Notes: generated by a model from the letters alone, not told the origin. A DNA stretch of 64,000 bases from Clavaria fumosa (GCA_951802425.1 OX637798.1:2604001-2668000); one strand, 5' to 3'. Positions 46,701-56,897 are shown, counted from the stretch's first letter. Numbers and translations are program-made.

Positions 46701-48259
46701 GGTCTTCTGATGATACAGTAAGAGTGTGGGATGCAGTCACTGGTGCTCATCTGCAGACACTTGAGGGCCATTTTGGTTGTGTCATGTCAGTGTCATTCTC
46801 TTCAGATGGCACAAGGGTAGTTTCAGGGTCTGTAGACAGGACAGTGAGATTGTGGGATGCAGTCACTGGTGCTCATCTGAAGACACTTGAAGGCCATACT
46901 GGTTGGGTCACATCAGTGTCATTCTCTCCACATGGCACAAGGATAGTTTCAGGGTCTCATGACAAGACAGTGAGAGTGTGGGATACAGTCACTGGTGCTC
47001 ATCTGAAGACACTTGAAGGCCATTCTGAGTTGGTCATGTCAGTGTCATTCTCTCCAGATGGCACAAGGATTGTTTCAGGGTCTCATGACAGGACAGTGAG
47101 AGTGTGGGATGCAGTCACTGGTGCTCATCTGCAGACACTTGAGGGCCATTCTTATGTGGTCATGTCAGTGTCATTCTCTTCAGATGGCACAAGGATTGTT
47201 TCAGGGTCTTATGACAAGACAGTGAGAGTGTGGGATGCAGTCACTGGTGCTCATCTGCAGATGCTTGAGGGCCATTCTTATGTGGTCATGTCAGTGTCAT
47301 TCTCTCCAGATGGCACAAGGATAGTTTCAGGGTCCAATGACAAGGCAGTGAGAGTGTGGGATGTCACTGGTGCTCATCTGAAGACACTTGAAGGCCATTC
47401 TGAGTGTGTCACATCAATGTCATTCTCTCCAGATGACACAAGGATTGTTTCAGGGTCTGGTGACAAGATGGTGAGAGTGTGGGATACAGTCACTGGTGCT
47501 CATCTGCAGACACTTGAGGGCCATTCTCATTGGGTCACATCAATGTCATTCTCTCCAGATGGCACAAGGATTGTTTCAGGGTCTGGGGATAAGACAGGGA
47601 GAGTGTGGGATACAGTCACTGGTGCTCATCTGCAGACACTTGAGGGCCATTCTAGTTGGGTCAGATCAGTGTCATTCTCTCCAGATGGCACAAGGATTGT
47701 TTCAGGGTCTGATGACCAGACAGTGAGAGTGTGGGATACAGTCACTGGTGCTCATCTGCAGACACTTGAGGGCCATTCTCATTGGATCACATCAGTGTCA
47801 TTCTCTCCAGATGGTTCAAGGATTGTTTCAGGGTCTTATGACAAGACAGTGAGAGTGTGGGATACAGTCACTGGTGCTCATCTGCAAACACTTGAGGGCC
47901 ATTCTGACATTGTCAACTCAGTGTCATTCTCTCCAGATGGCACAAGGATTGTTTCAGGGTCAGATGATGAGACAGTGAGAATATGGGATGCAGGAACTGG
48001 GGTCCTTCACATCATTCACAGTGATTCAAACAAGGGGAGGTCATGGCCATACCTCATCAATAATGGGTGGATATCCACTTCTTTCACAAGGCATAAGCTT
48101 TGTTGGATTCCTGTGACTTATCGTGACATATATGCATCCACTATTGATCAAGTGGCAGGGGTCACACCCCAGAATTCCATCATTTCCCTCCAATTCACTG
48201 CCTTGCATTCCTACCTCCATACACAGTTTCAAATTCCTCTGCCTTCATATCATTCTTAG
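43719..48259 (+). CDS. NLR5: complete NACHT-WD40 STAND protein, 12 WD repeats
   Basis: Exons 43719-43898, 43956-44089, 44145-44283, 44340-44375, 44427-44501, 44567-44594, 44647-46220, 46280-48259 give about 1,381 aa. Exons 2 to 7 and their introns are almost identical to NLR3, including the 51-nt intron 4, while the WD40 exon is quite different. Small NACHT changes include AYSAAEFSED in place of [10 protein letters not shown], directly after an intact Walker A. Three EHAARAE-type heptads (second unit EHAARVE). WD40 repeats about 802-1304, normal tail and stop. The downstream AATAAA of the paralogues is AAAAAA here (48322-48327). Confidence 0.9.
46517..48025 (+). repeat. 12 WD40 repeats of NLR5
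   Basis: Eleven 126-bp units plus one 123-bp unit (unit 7, WDVTG in place of WDAVTG). Unit 4 has SPHGT and unit 8 SPDDT in the otherwise fixed SPDGT turn. Confidence 0.95.
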
Positions 48260-49101
48260 CTCTTGTCCATGGGATCCCCCACCAAGCACAGGCCCAGGGG
48301 TGTGAAGATGGTGAAATGAGGAAAAAAATGACTTGAATCAAAATGTGTACTCACATCTTAGTGAGAGGATTTGCATAATGGCTTCAGTCATTTCTTTTGT
48401 ATGTCAGAGGTTTGAATAATAATCAGAGCAGCCAAACTGCTTCAGGAAGCCTTGTGCCATTGGTTCCAAGTCCATAAGCACTGCACTTCCCATCATCAAA
48501 TGTATGTAGCCCCCAGAGACTTCCTGACACAGTTATTCTTTCATGTAACATGCTTATGCAAGAAGATATACAGGTATTGTTAGAAAGCCATGCCCCAATG
48601 GGTTGAAGCAAGAATGTTATGATAGCACCATCACACTAACAAATTTACCCCAAGAGAGACAAAGCTGATAATGAGCAGAGGCAAAAAGCTGACAACAGAC
48701 AAGGGATGCTGTCATGCTGATGTACAGAGAATGAAAACTACACCTCATGAAGAGACATATTATCATATATTTTGATCAAGATTACATCCAGGTCAGAAGA
48801 TAATGATAGATACAGCTGGTCACTGCAGGAACGGAAGGAAGAAGGCCAAAACAAAACAAAAAAAAGGAAGAAAAAAAAAATTAACCGAGAGACAACACTG
48901 CTGAGATGCACAAGGGGAGGCGTTCCGCATTGACGACTATCATGAGCGAGTAGTGATAGATACAAAAAAAAAAACAAGAAAAGGGGGAGAGGGTAAAGGT
49001 GGGGAGAGGCTGAATGGCTGAATGGCGAAAAAAGAATAGATTATGCACTATTACAAGGCGAGCGTTTGAGACAAAGCCGCGAAATGAGAGGGCGGGGGCG
49101 T
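48260..49101. other. NLR5 3' flank, conserved non-coding array segment
   Basis: No gene seen; homologous to the other 3' flanks. Confidence 0.55.
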
Positions 49102-50980
49102 TTACATTAGTTCCGTGTGGCGCAGATGGTCTCGCAGTATGATCTCTTCGACTAAGGGAAGGTGGGTGGTTGGTTAGTCACAAGCTCGCTGCAGACAGTG
49201 TGCGAATGGGGAGGGGAGACCAGAGGAGGCTTATCGGTGCCCAGGTTGACCGCCGTGGATTCCGTATCCTGTGCGCACAGATACCATCAATGCGGAATGG
49301 GTAAAACGAAGGCCAATACGTACGATGACTGAAGTAAGGTGAAAGAAGAAGGCGCGTGGCCCGGGGGAGTGTTTCCGTTGTATCTCCCTGAAGTGCTGCT
49401 GGAAGCAACCATCAGACAACAACGAAATAGGATAGAACGAAACGAACACTTGGTCGCAGTACGCAGGTCGTTCATCCGATCGCCAAAGCTGGGCACGCTG
49501 TCCCTGATGCGGACGCCGCGGCGCAGCATCGAGTCGAGGATGTCGCACTTGTTGAGGAAGAGGATCATCTGCGTGTGCGCGAGCCACTTGAACGAACACA
49601 CCGCCTACCACAGCAGGTATCTGTCCTTGAGCCGGTTCACGCGTCGGTCCTCCTTGAGCTTCCCGTCGAAGCACGAGATGGGCGCGAGGAAGATGATCGC
49701 GTTCATGTCGTCGAAGGAGGAGTACAATGCCGCGCGCTGTGTGAAGACGTGGTCAGTCGGCCTTGAGTATAAATGGTACGCACGGATGACTGGGTCCCGC
49801 CCACATCGTACATGAGCCACTCCTGCGACCTGTATCGATTCAACGGAGGGGCGGTCAGAATGAAGGCCGCTTTCAAAGGGAGGGGCGGGGGAAATGAAGA
49901 GAATGGAACGCACCGTGGTCAAACACGAATTTGTACTCCTGCACGCCAAGCGTGCGCAGACGGGCTCGAATGACATCTGCGTCCGTCGGCTGGTAGTGGC
50001 GCGTGGCGGCTCGCTCGACGTCGTTCAGGAAGCTGCGCGGGGGCAAAGCGGGTCAGCACGTAGCACAGCAACGAAAGAGCAATAATAATAATAAAGCAAT
50101 AGTCCTGACCACCAGGTCGATACGCACAATCCTGGGGTCTCCTCAAGCCTGACGTTCCGCTTGGCCAGAGCGGACCACAACATAGGGTCCTCCCATATCG
50201 CCTCCATGCCGTCCGCGCACGACGCAATGACTTCCGTGATGTCGTTCAGCTCCGCGCCCCAACCGCGCCTCGGAACGCGGGGGTCGGCTGCTGCGCCTCT
50301 CCCGTAGCAGCAGCAGCCGCAGCGGCGGCGGCCCGCCCACAGCGGAAGCGGTCCAGTGCGGTCTTCCACCCGTTGCGCGAGTTGATCGAGAACTCTTGCT
50401 GCTGCTGAACACAGAACGCCGGGGCTCGTGTCCGTGTCGTCGAACGGAGCGGCGGTCGTGATGAAGGTGGAGTGCACCTCGCTCGCGGCGGCGCCGAGAC
50501 GCCGATCTAGGTCCGTCTGGACGCGTGCGACGAGAGACGCCGGGTGTGGGCGGCAGCTATAGCGGCGGAGGAGGAGGGGAGAGAGAGCGTGGAGGTTTTG
50601 GAGCGCCTGGCTATTTCGTCGGAGAGGAGGTCGAACACGGTGTTGACATTGCGGACGTGGTTGAGCTGGATGACGGCGCGCCATGAGGCGCGTTCTTCCT
50701 GCTATTCACGGCGGGCGTAGGTGATCAGCATGTGAAAAAGTGGGTTGATAATGGGTGTGAGAGAAATAATAAGACCCACTGCTCTCGTTCTGTCCCAGGA
50801 GGAGGACCTTGACGGGGCGCTGAGCGCTGCCTTCTCCTGGCGGATCTACTCGTCGATCTCCTCGCTGAAGCGGCGGGCGTGGGACTCGGCGAACTCGCGC
50901 GCCTCGCGCTGTGCGGGCGTCTCGTCGCACGGGGGAGCGAGGGCAACGGCGAGGGGGTCGTCGTCACTGATGCGCGGCAT
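49102..50980 (-). pseudogene. G-alpha relic type A, module 5
   Basis: The ATG at 50980 opens MPRISDDDPLAVALAPPCDE. A stop follows in EEIDE*IRQEKAAL. The P-loop reads VKVLLLGQNESS, with an insertion-like change where SESG is expected. A deletion near 50,505 removes the block between the DEIA-type helix and the alpha-helical LLKLRL segment kept in the other copies. DEKL is replaced by DGKLKEDRRVNRLKDRY. C-terminal TAA at 49102-49104. Confidence 0.78.
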
Positions 50981-51377
50981 GTCTTGGACGGGAATTCTGA
51001 GTGGATGGATGGGGGGCTTCTTGCGTCGGAGCGCCGCCTTCTCCTGGCGGATCTGCGTGGCAACGCTAAGGAGGAACGAGTCCTTCGCATTCGACCGAGA
51101 TTTGATGACTCAGAGATCTCCTTTGAACTAGCGATGACATCATCGTTGATTCGTCGGGTCACACACAACCTTGCACCACGATGAGTTATATATGAAAGTT
51201 CTTTCTAATCTCAGACTGGTCAATCTCAGCCCGAAACAAGCTCGAGATCGGTCATCTCGAACCAAGCCGAGATTTGAACACACCTTGGCGACACTTTCCC
51301 TTTAGCCATCCATCGACATTGTAGTGTACCTTCTGAGTTGTCTTTCATCGACTTGTTTGGAAGCTTATTCATTTATT
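50981..51377. other. Spacer of module 5 with second copy of an N-terminal G-alpha scrap
   Basis: Contains a short repeat of the CTTCTTGCGTCGGAGCGCCG segment of the G-alpha N-terminal exon at about 51,018, then the non-coding block shared with 4,443-4,703. Confidence 0.5.
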
Positions 51378-52225
51378 CCCTTCTCTGAGGTGATCAACTT
51401 CTTTTACAGGCACGCCTGCGGCCAGCGGAACGAAGAGCTGCCGTATTCATACCAGATGACACTCTTCTGGGCCGGTCTGCGCGGTGCCGTCGGGGTCACT
51501 CTGGCTGCAGGCTTCAAAAAGGGCCCAACGCGCAGACGCTCCGGACGACCGTGCTCATCGTCGTCGTGCTCGCTGTCATCTTCTTTGGCAGGACATGGGT
51601 ACGGATGCTCGAGATCCTCAGAATCCGCACGGAGGTCGAGGGCGAGGGCGCGTCCAGCAGCGAGGAGGAGGACGGCGGCGATGGGCGGAATCACCGAAGC
51701 ACGCGCCTAAGCAGACTTGGACGACGGCGGCTCTACTTTGACGACGAGCTGCGTATCTGACGCATAGGAGACAGATGTTCCCACGCGGCGACCCTGCACG
51801 CACTACGCGACGTACAACCGTCAGTACGGGATGCGCAGATGATAAACCCAGGCGTACTGTTCTCTGCCGCGTCGTCGGAGTCATACAAGTCGGACAGGGA
51901 GGAGGTACTACCGATGGCGCCGACGACGTCCGCTGGTGGTGGTGGTAGTCGTGGGAACGGCGGCAGGGAGGTCCAGGGGTGGAAGTTCGTCGGGGGTGAG
52001 GACGGCTGGTGGTTCCAGGCGCTTGACGAGCAGTATCTTCTGCCCATCTTCTCGAACGCGACGGCGAGCCGGACGTTCCACGCGCGCAAGGCGCGGCGGA
52101 CTGCGCGAGGTGCTGCGGCTGCTGCTGCTGCTGCTGCCGCTGCGGATGTGGGGGCAGGGGATGTGGGAGGGAGGTTGGGGGACACTCCGATCGAGAGCGA
52201 AGACGAAGAAGGGGCCCTGGGGTAG
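51378..52225 (+). pseudogene. NHX C-terminal fragment, module 5
   Basis: Starts at PFSEVINFFYRHACG, the same breakpoint as the module 1 fragment. Two extra A bases after AAGF (near 51,520) shift the frame. Tail remnants include ESYKSDREEVLPMAPTTSAG and a polyalanine run near 52,105-52,145. Confidence 0.75.
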
Positions 52226-52784
52226 ATTTAGGAGGGGCGCTGGGGCGGAACAGTCGTGAGCGCCGGGACGGGAATGTGGTCAGCGTCATGGGCCCTGCTC
52301 TGCCCCTGGGAAGTGTAGAAAGCCATATGGAACAAGGATTTTCGAGGGCGACTCCGCTTGATGGGCAGAGCAACAGCAACAGCAGAGGCAGGTTGTCGAA
52401 ATATTCAGCTTTGGGCTGCCTAGTCTGCTATCTTATCTTTTCTCTCTTGTCCGTAAACATTGCGTATCAAAGATGAAGAGTCGCATTATTCATATTTGAT
52501 CAGGATTACATCCAGGTCAAAGGTGATAATGATAATGATACGGCTGGGCACTGGGAACGGACAGAAGACCAAAACCAATATATATAAAAACAGCATCACA
52601 GAGATGGACGAGGAGATATACCGCGTTGTAAGGTTGACGACTTTCATGAGCGAGTGGCGATACATAAAATCAGACAAGATGAAAGTGAGGCCGAACGACG
52701 AAAAGGCATAGATTACGCACCATTACAAGGCGAGGGTTTGAGACAAAGCCATAAGCGAGATGGAAGGGGTGGGCGTTAGTTAGA
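52226..52784. other. Spacer between NHX and G-alpha type B relics, module 5
   Basis: No gene seen; near-identical to 32,411-32,929. Confidence 0.5.
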
Positions 52785-53242
52785 TTACAGTAACTCTGCG
52801 TGGCGCAGATAGTCTCGCAATATGATTCCTTCAACTGAAGAAAACAGGCAGTCAGTCACGAGTTTGCTGTAGACAGGGTGCGGAAGGGGAGGGGGCAGTG
52901 AAACGAGGTTTACTGGTGGCAAAAATGATCGTCGCAATTTCCGTATGCTGTGCGCGCAGATACAATCAACGCGGAATCAGCTAAATGTCAATGCGCACGA
53001 TGGTTGAAGTAACGTGGAAGTAACGTGGAAGGAGAATAGTTCGGGGGAGTGTTTCCGGTGTATCTTCCTGAAAAACCGTCATGTCAGAGGAAGATAATAG
53101 GGCAAAAAGAGAAATGAGGAGGACCATCTGCGTGCGCGCGAGCAAGGGGCTCGTGCATACCACATTCCACAGCCGGTAGCTGTCCACGCTCGGGTCCTCC
53201 ACGAGCTTCTGGGGGAGGTGGTTTGGGGGAGGGCGCGAAGGT
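52785..53242 (-). pseudogene. G-alpha relic type B, module 5
   Basis: Truncated type B copy ending at TAA 52785-52787; KLVEDPSVDSYRLWNVVCTS is visible on the minus strand around 53,200-53,140. Confidence 0.7.
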
Positions 53243-53319
53243 AGATTCCCGAATTGACCGCCATTGATAAGCATCGTTGATACCGTAAGCATCGTCGCAA
53301 ACTTGCATCTTTCGTCGAC
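53243..53319 (+). promoter_or_regulatory. Orphan NLR promoter at the right edge of the array
   Basis: GAATTGACCGCCATTGATAAG through CATCTTTCGTCGAC matches the promoter of NLR3 to NLR5, then homology stops 16 bp before the expected ATG. No NLR gene follows. Confidence 0.75.
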
Positions 53320-53334
53320 TATGAAGGACCAAAC

Positions 53335-53560
53335 TGGACAAAATTCAAATCTTGGGTTATTTATGCTTCCAGACATGCATGTACACATGTGTGCATGTAT
53401 GGACATGCATGGACATGTATGTACATGCATGGACATGTATGTACACACATGTGCACCCATGCCCATTCATTCACATGCATGGGCAATGAATGTGCATATG
53501 TGTCCATGCATGGGCACATGTGTCAATATTGGCCCTGTGTGTGCAAATGTGTGCTAATAT
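53335..53560. repeat. ATGGAC/ATGTAC-type simple repeat
   Basis: Hexamer-like alternation of CATGCATGGACATG and CATGTATGTACA motifs. Open frames here are by-products of the repeat. Confidence 0.7.
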
Positions 53561-54300
53561 ATGTGCAAGCCTATGCCAATTTGTGCAGAATTATGCTAAT
53601 ATATGTGCAAGCTTATGCCAATTTGTGCAAGCTTATGCTAATATATGTGCAAGCCTATGCCAATTTGTGCAGAATTATGCTATTATATGTGCAAGCTTAT
53701 GCCAATTTGTGCAAGCTCATGCTATTATATATGCAAGCCTATGCCAATTTGTGCAAGCTTATGCTAATATATGTGCAAGCTTATGCCAATTTGTGCAGAA
53801 TTATGCCAATATATGTGCAAGCTTATGCCAATTTGTGCAAGCTTATGCTAATATTTGTGCAAGTTTATGCCAATTTGTGCAGAATTATGTGCAAGCTTAT
53901 GCCAATTTGTGCAAGCTTATGCTAATATTTGTGCAAGCTTATGCCAATTTGTGCAGAATTATGTGCAAGCTTATGCCAATTTGTGCAAGCTTATGCCAAT
54001 GTGTGCAAGCTTATGCTAATATATGTGCAAGCCTATGCCAATTTGTGCAGAATTATGCCATTATATATGCAAGCTTATGCCAATTTGTGCAAGCTTATGC
54101 TAATATTTGTGCAAGCTTATGCCAATTTGTGCAGAATTATGCTATTATATGTGCAAGCTTATGTCAAATTGTGCAGAATTATGCTATTAGATGCACAGGC
54201 TTATGCCAAATTGTGCAAGCTTATGCTAATATATGTGCAGGCTTATGCTAATATATGTGCAGGCTTATTATGCCAATTTGTGCAGAATTATGCTAATATA
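53561..54300. repeat. 21-bp minisatellite (42-bp composite unit)
   Basis: About 35 copies of a 21-bp unit such as TGCCAATTTGTGCAAGCTTA, alternating with GCTAATATATGTGCAAGC variants. Because 21 is a multiple of three, long frames (ANICASLCQFVQAY periodicity) stay open without being genes. Confidence 0.85.
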
Positions 54301-54620
54301 TGTGAAGATCTACAGATGACTCTGGTGTACTTGACAGGATTGGGTATGGCCTAATGAGTTTAGGCATGAGCTTCCTAGCTTACCCTTTAGGGAGATTTAG
54401 ATTCTCTGCTGAAAGGTAGACTAGTTCTCCCTCTCTGAATGGGCATTCTTCCCATCTATGCTGATTAGTGTAAAATGTCTGGTTGACACAGCTCTTCATG
54501 ATTGTGTCATGCACCATTGAGAGATTAAGCATGGCTTTCTCCATGAACATGTATGCCCATGGGCATGGATCATAGATTGCAGTGTTGAACTCCCCAAAGT
54601 ACCTCTCAGCATCAGTGGCA
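54300..54620 (-). pseudogene. Ty3/gypsy integrase C-terminal fragment
   Basis: The minus strand reads VNQTFYTNQHRWEECPFREG, ELVYLSAENLNLPKG, then a stop, then ARKLMPKLIRPYP. This is the integrase C-terminal linker typical of agaricomycete gypsy elements (usual form NLNLPKGRARKLMPKYIGPY). Broken by the stop and isolated from the rest of pol. Confidence 0.6.
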
Positions 54621-55287
54621 TCTCAAAGCTTGAGAGAAGCTACTTGTTCTCTGAGTGTGAACTGTGTGCTGACAACAAACTTGTAGTAAGTGTTATGACC
54701 CCATCTGATCACATAAGCATGATCCTTGCTCTCCAGACTCCACACCAACTCTGGCCTTCTCTGATCTGCTCTGTCATAACTCTGTGTACTCTGCTTCATG
54801 CCTCCCTTGGACTCTGTTCTGCCATCCTTCAGACATTTCAGACATTGTTCTAGAACCTTCTCCCACTATCCCCCTGTTCTGGTAACCAATGGGAGGATGC
54901 CCATGACCCATGGGAGTTGTTGTTATTGTTGCTTCTTTGTTCCTTGAAAATTGCACAGGCACTTGTGGTGAAACCCTCCTTGAAATTTGATATATACTAT
55001 GTTTCAGAGTGCTCCTATACTTCTATCCTTGCAGTATATATGATCCCACATGTATTTCCCTGTTCCTCAGTTCAAATATTATCATCTCTTGTTCCTAAAC
55101 ATTTCTGAGCTTTCATCCTCATTGTCCTTGACATCCTTGACATCCTCTGATCAACTCCAAGCAACTCCAATGGACTCTGATGGGCTCTGACAGACTTTGG
55201 AGTTTTTACTTTAATTTTTGACCTTGCCTTAGGTGTTGTTTCTGTCTGACAAATAGGGACATGTATATATGTGGTGGCACAACACTG
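54621..55287. other. Unassigned, coding-like relic sequence
   Basis: The minus strand has a broken frame with RRPELVWSLESKDHAYVIRW and DATDAERYFGEFNTAIYD that I do not recognise. It may be more of the adjacent retroelement. Nothing identifiable between about 54,965 and 55,287. Confidence 0.3.
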
Positions 55288-55575
55288 TGGTTGTCAGGAT
55301 GGCTTACATAAGCCACCCAATCAAGGTCACATGACCCAGACCTTCAGCACATCATGTGACCCAGAGGGCCCAAGCATGGGAAAGCCAGGAGTCCAAGTAT
55401 ATATACCTTTGCTTTCCTCTCTTGTACCCTTTTCCCCCTTATGTTAGTATCTTCATCATTGACCTCCCACTTGGTTGTGTGAGACTGAGTCTGATACAAT
55501 ACTAACATCCCTCTGTTCACCCTAACCCTGTATCTCATACCTGGTTAGCCTGAACCCCTGACTCAAACTGTGACA
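55288..55575 (+). mobile_element. LTR of a Ty3/gypsy-type element, plus orientation
   Basis: Starts about TGGTTGTCAGGATGGCTTAC, carries a TATATATA box near 55,398 and GTTGTGTGAGACTGAGTCTG near its end, and stops about TGTGACA. It is the diverged inverted counterpart of the next feature. Boundaries are approximate. Confidence 0.55.
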
Positions 55576-55893
55576 TCCCACCACAGCTCAGCTATCAGAC
55601 TGGGTCTCACACAACTTAAGTGTAAGGTCATGATGACAATACTAAGATAAGGGGAAAAGGGTACAAGTAGGAAAAAGATGTAGTATATATAGTGGGAACC
55701 CCAGGAGTTGCTGGTGTTCCCATGCTCAGACCCCATGAGTCATGTGATGTGCCCAAGCCTGGGTCATGTGACTTTTTGCATTACATAATCTGCCACCTGT
55801 CCGGGTCATGTGACCCTCCCACGATCTTCCCACATCTCTTTCGCAACCCTCCCTCTTGCTTCTCTGGTGCTTATGTAAGCAGTCCTGACATCA
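55576..55893 (-). mobile_element. LTR of a Ty3/gypsy chromovirus, minus orientation
   Basis: On the minus strand it starts TGATGTCAGGACTGC at 55893, directly after a polypurine tract (AAGAGGGGGGG, 55904-55894), shares TACTTGTACCCTTTTCCCC and GTTGTGTGAGACCCAGTCTG with the plus-oriented LTR, and is the 3' LTR of the pol fragment to its right. Confidence 0.65.
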
Positions 55894-55905
55894 CCCCCCC
55901 TCTTA

Positions 55906-56707
55906 AGGCTGGGCACCTCGACCAGCCAATTTTGCTTTGTTGGGGTGTTGCTGGAAGAAGTCCCAGAGCAACAGAGTCACATTGGTGAGGTTCCAGTGAG
56001 GTTCCCAAGTGTTCTCCTCCACAGGGTACCCCAACCATTTCACCAAGTACTTCACCCCATGTCCCACCTTTTTGATGTCAAGGATGGCCTCAACATCATA
56101 CTCCAAGTGGTCATCATCAATTGTGGGAGGGGGGGGCAGAGGTAGGCTCTGAGAAGGGAAAGAGGGAGCAACATATGGAGTGAGCAACACCTTGTTGAAC
56201 ACCTGGTGTATCCACCATGCTCAGGGGAGCTTGAGCCGGTAGGCAGCTGGTCCAACCTTTTCTTCAACAGCAGGGCCCTGCTTGCTTGTTGTCAAGTTTT
56301 ATGGAGGGTTGGTCCATTTTTAAGTTCCATGTGTCCAACCAGGCTAAGTCTCCCTTCGAGTATTCCTGACTTGGCTGCTTTCCCTTATCATAGCTGGCCT
56401 TCATTGCATCTGCCACTTTCCCCATCACTTCCCTGGCTGCTCTTCAAGACTCCATGAGCTTGGCCATCCACTCATCTGCTGCAGGGTTCACCTCTGAGGG
56501 TGGCCGAATTCCACCATTCCATGGGTGCTGGCCATACTCTAGGTAGAAGGGCGTGAATCCAGTGGCTGAATGCTCACAGTTATTGAGCACAAACTCAGCA
56601 GTAGACAGCCATTCTGCCCAGTCATCCTGTAGGTGGTCCACATAGGCCCAGAGATACACCTCAACCTCCTGGTTGACCCATTCCATCTGTACACCTACTT
56701 GCTGCAC
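55906..56707 (-). pseudogene. Chromovirus pol fragment: integrase C-terminus and chromodomain
   Basis: The minus strand encodes DDWAEWLSTAEFVLNNCEHS and TGFTPFYLEYGQHPWNG (integrase core end, 56,650-56,510). After frame changes comes a chromodomain, EYDVEAILDIKKVG...YLVKWLGYP then ENTWEPHWNLTN (about 56,105-55,985), ending just before the polypurine tract. Chromodomains at this place direct such elements to heterochromatin. Everything upstream (gag, protease, RT, RNase H) is replaced by tandem repeats at 56,708. Confidence 0.8.
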
Positions 56708-56897
56708 CTAGTCCACTAGATCCACAACTGGTAGCTGTAACTAGTCCACTGGACCCACAGCTAGCAGCTGTAACTAGTCCACTAGGTCCACAGCTGGTAG
56801 CTTCAACTAGTCCACTAGACCTACACCTACTAGCTGCAACTAGTTCACTACATCTACAACTAATAGCTGTAACTAGTTCACTACATCTACAGCTAGT
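56708..56897. repeat. 33-bp tandem repeat, block 1
   Basis: Units of the type GTAGCTGTAACTAGTCCACT followed by AGRYCCACAGCTA; the ACTAGT core recurs every 33 bp. Starts exactly where chromovirus homology ends. Confidence 0.8.

Noticed and set aside
1777..48025. Regular repeats considered as a CRISPR-like array or non-coding satellite
   Set aside because: The period is 126 bp with an intact frame and clear WD40 motifs, and this is eukaryotic DNA.
53389..54354. Long plus-strand ORFs rich in Cys, Tyr, Ala and Leu
   Set aside because: They are produced by a 21-bp tandem repeat whose length is a multiple of three; all neighbouring frames are open too and there is no domain or composition of a real protein.
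55903..56202. Chromodomain protein as a host chromatin gene
   Set aside because: It lies directly behind gypsy integrase sequence and in front of a polypurine tract and LTR, so it is the chromovirus C-terminus.
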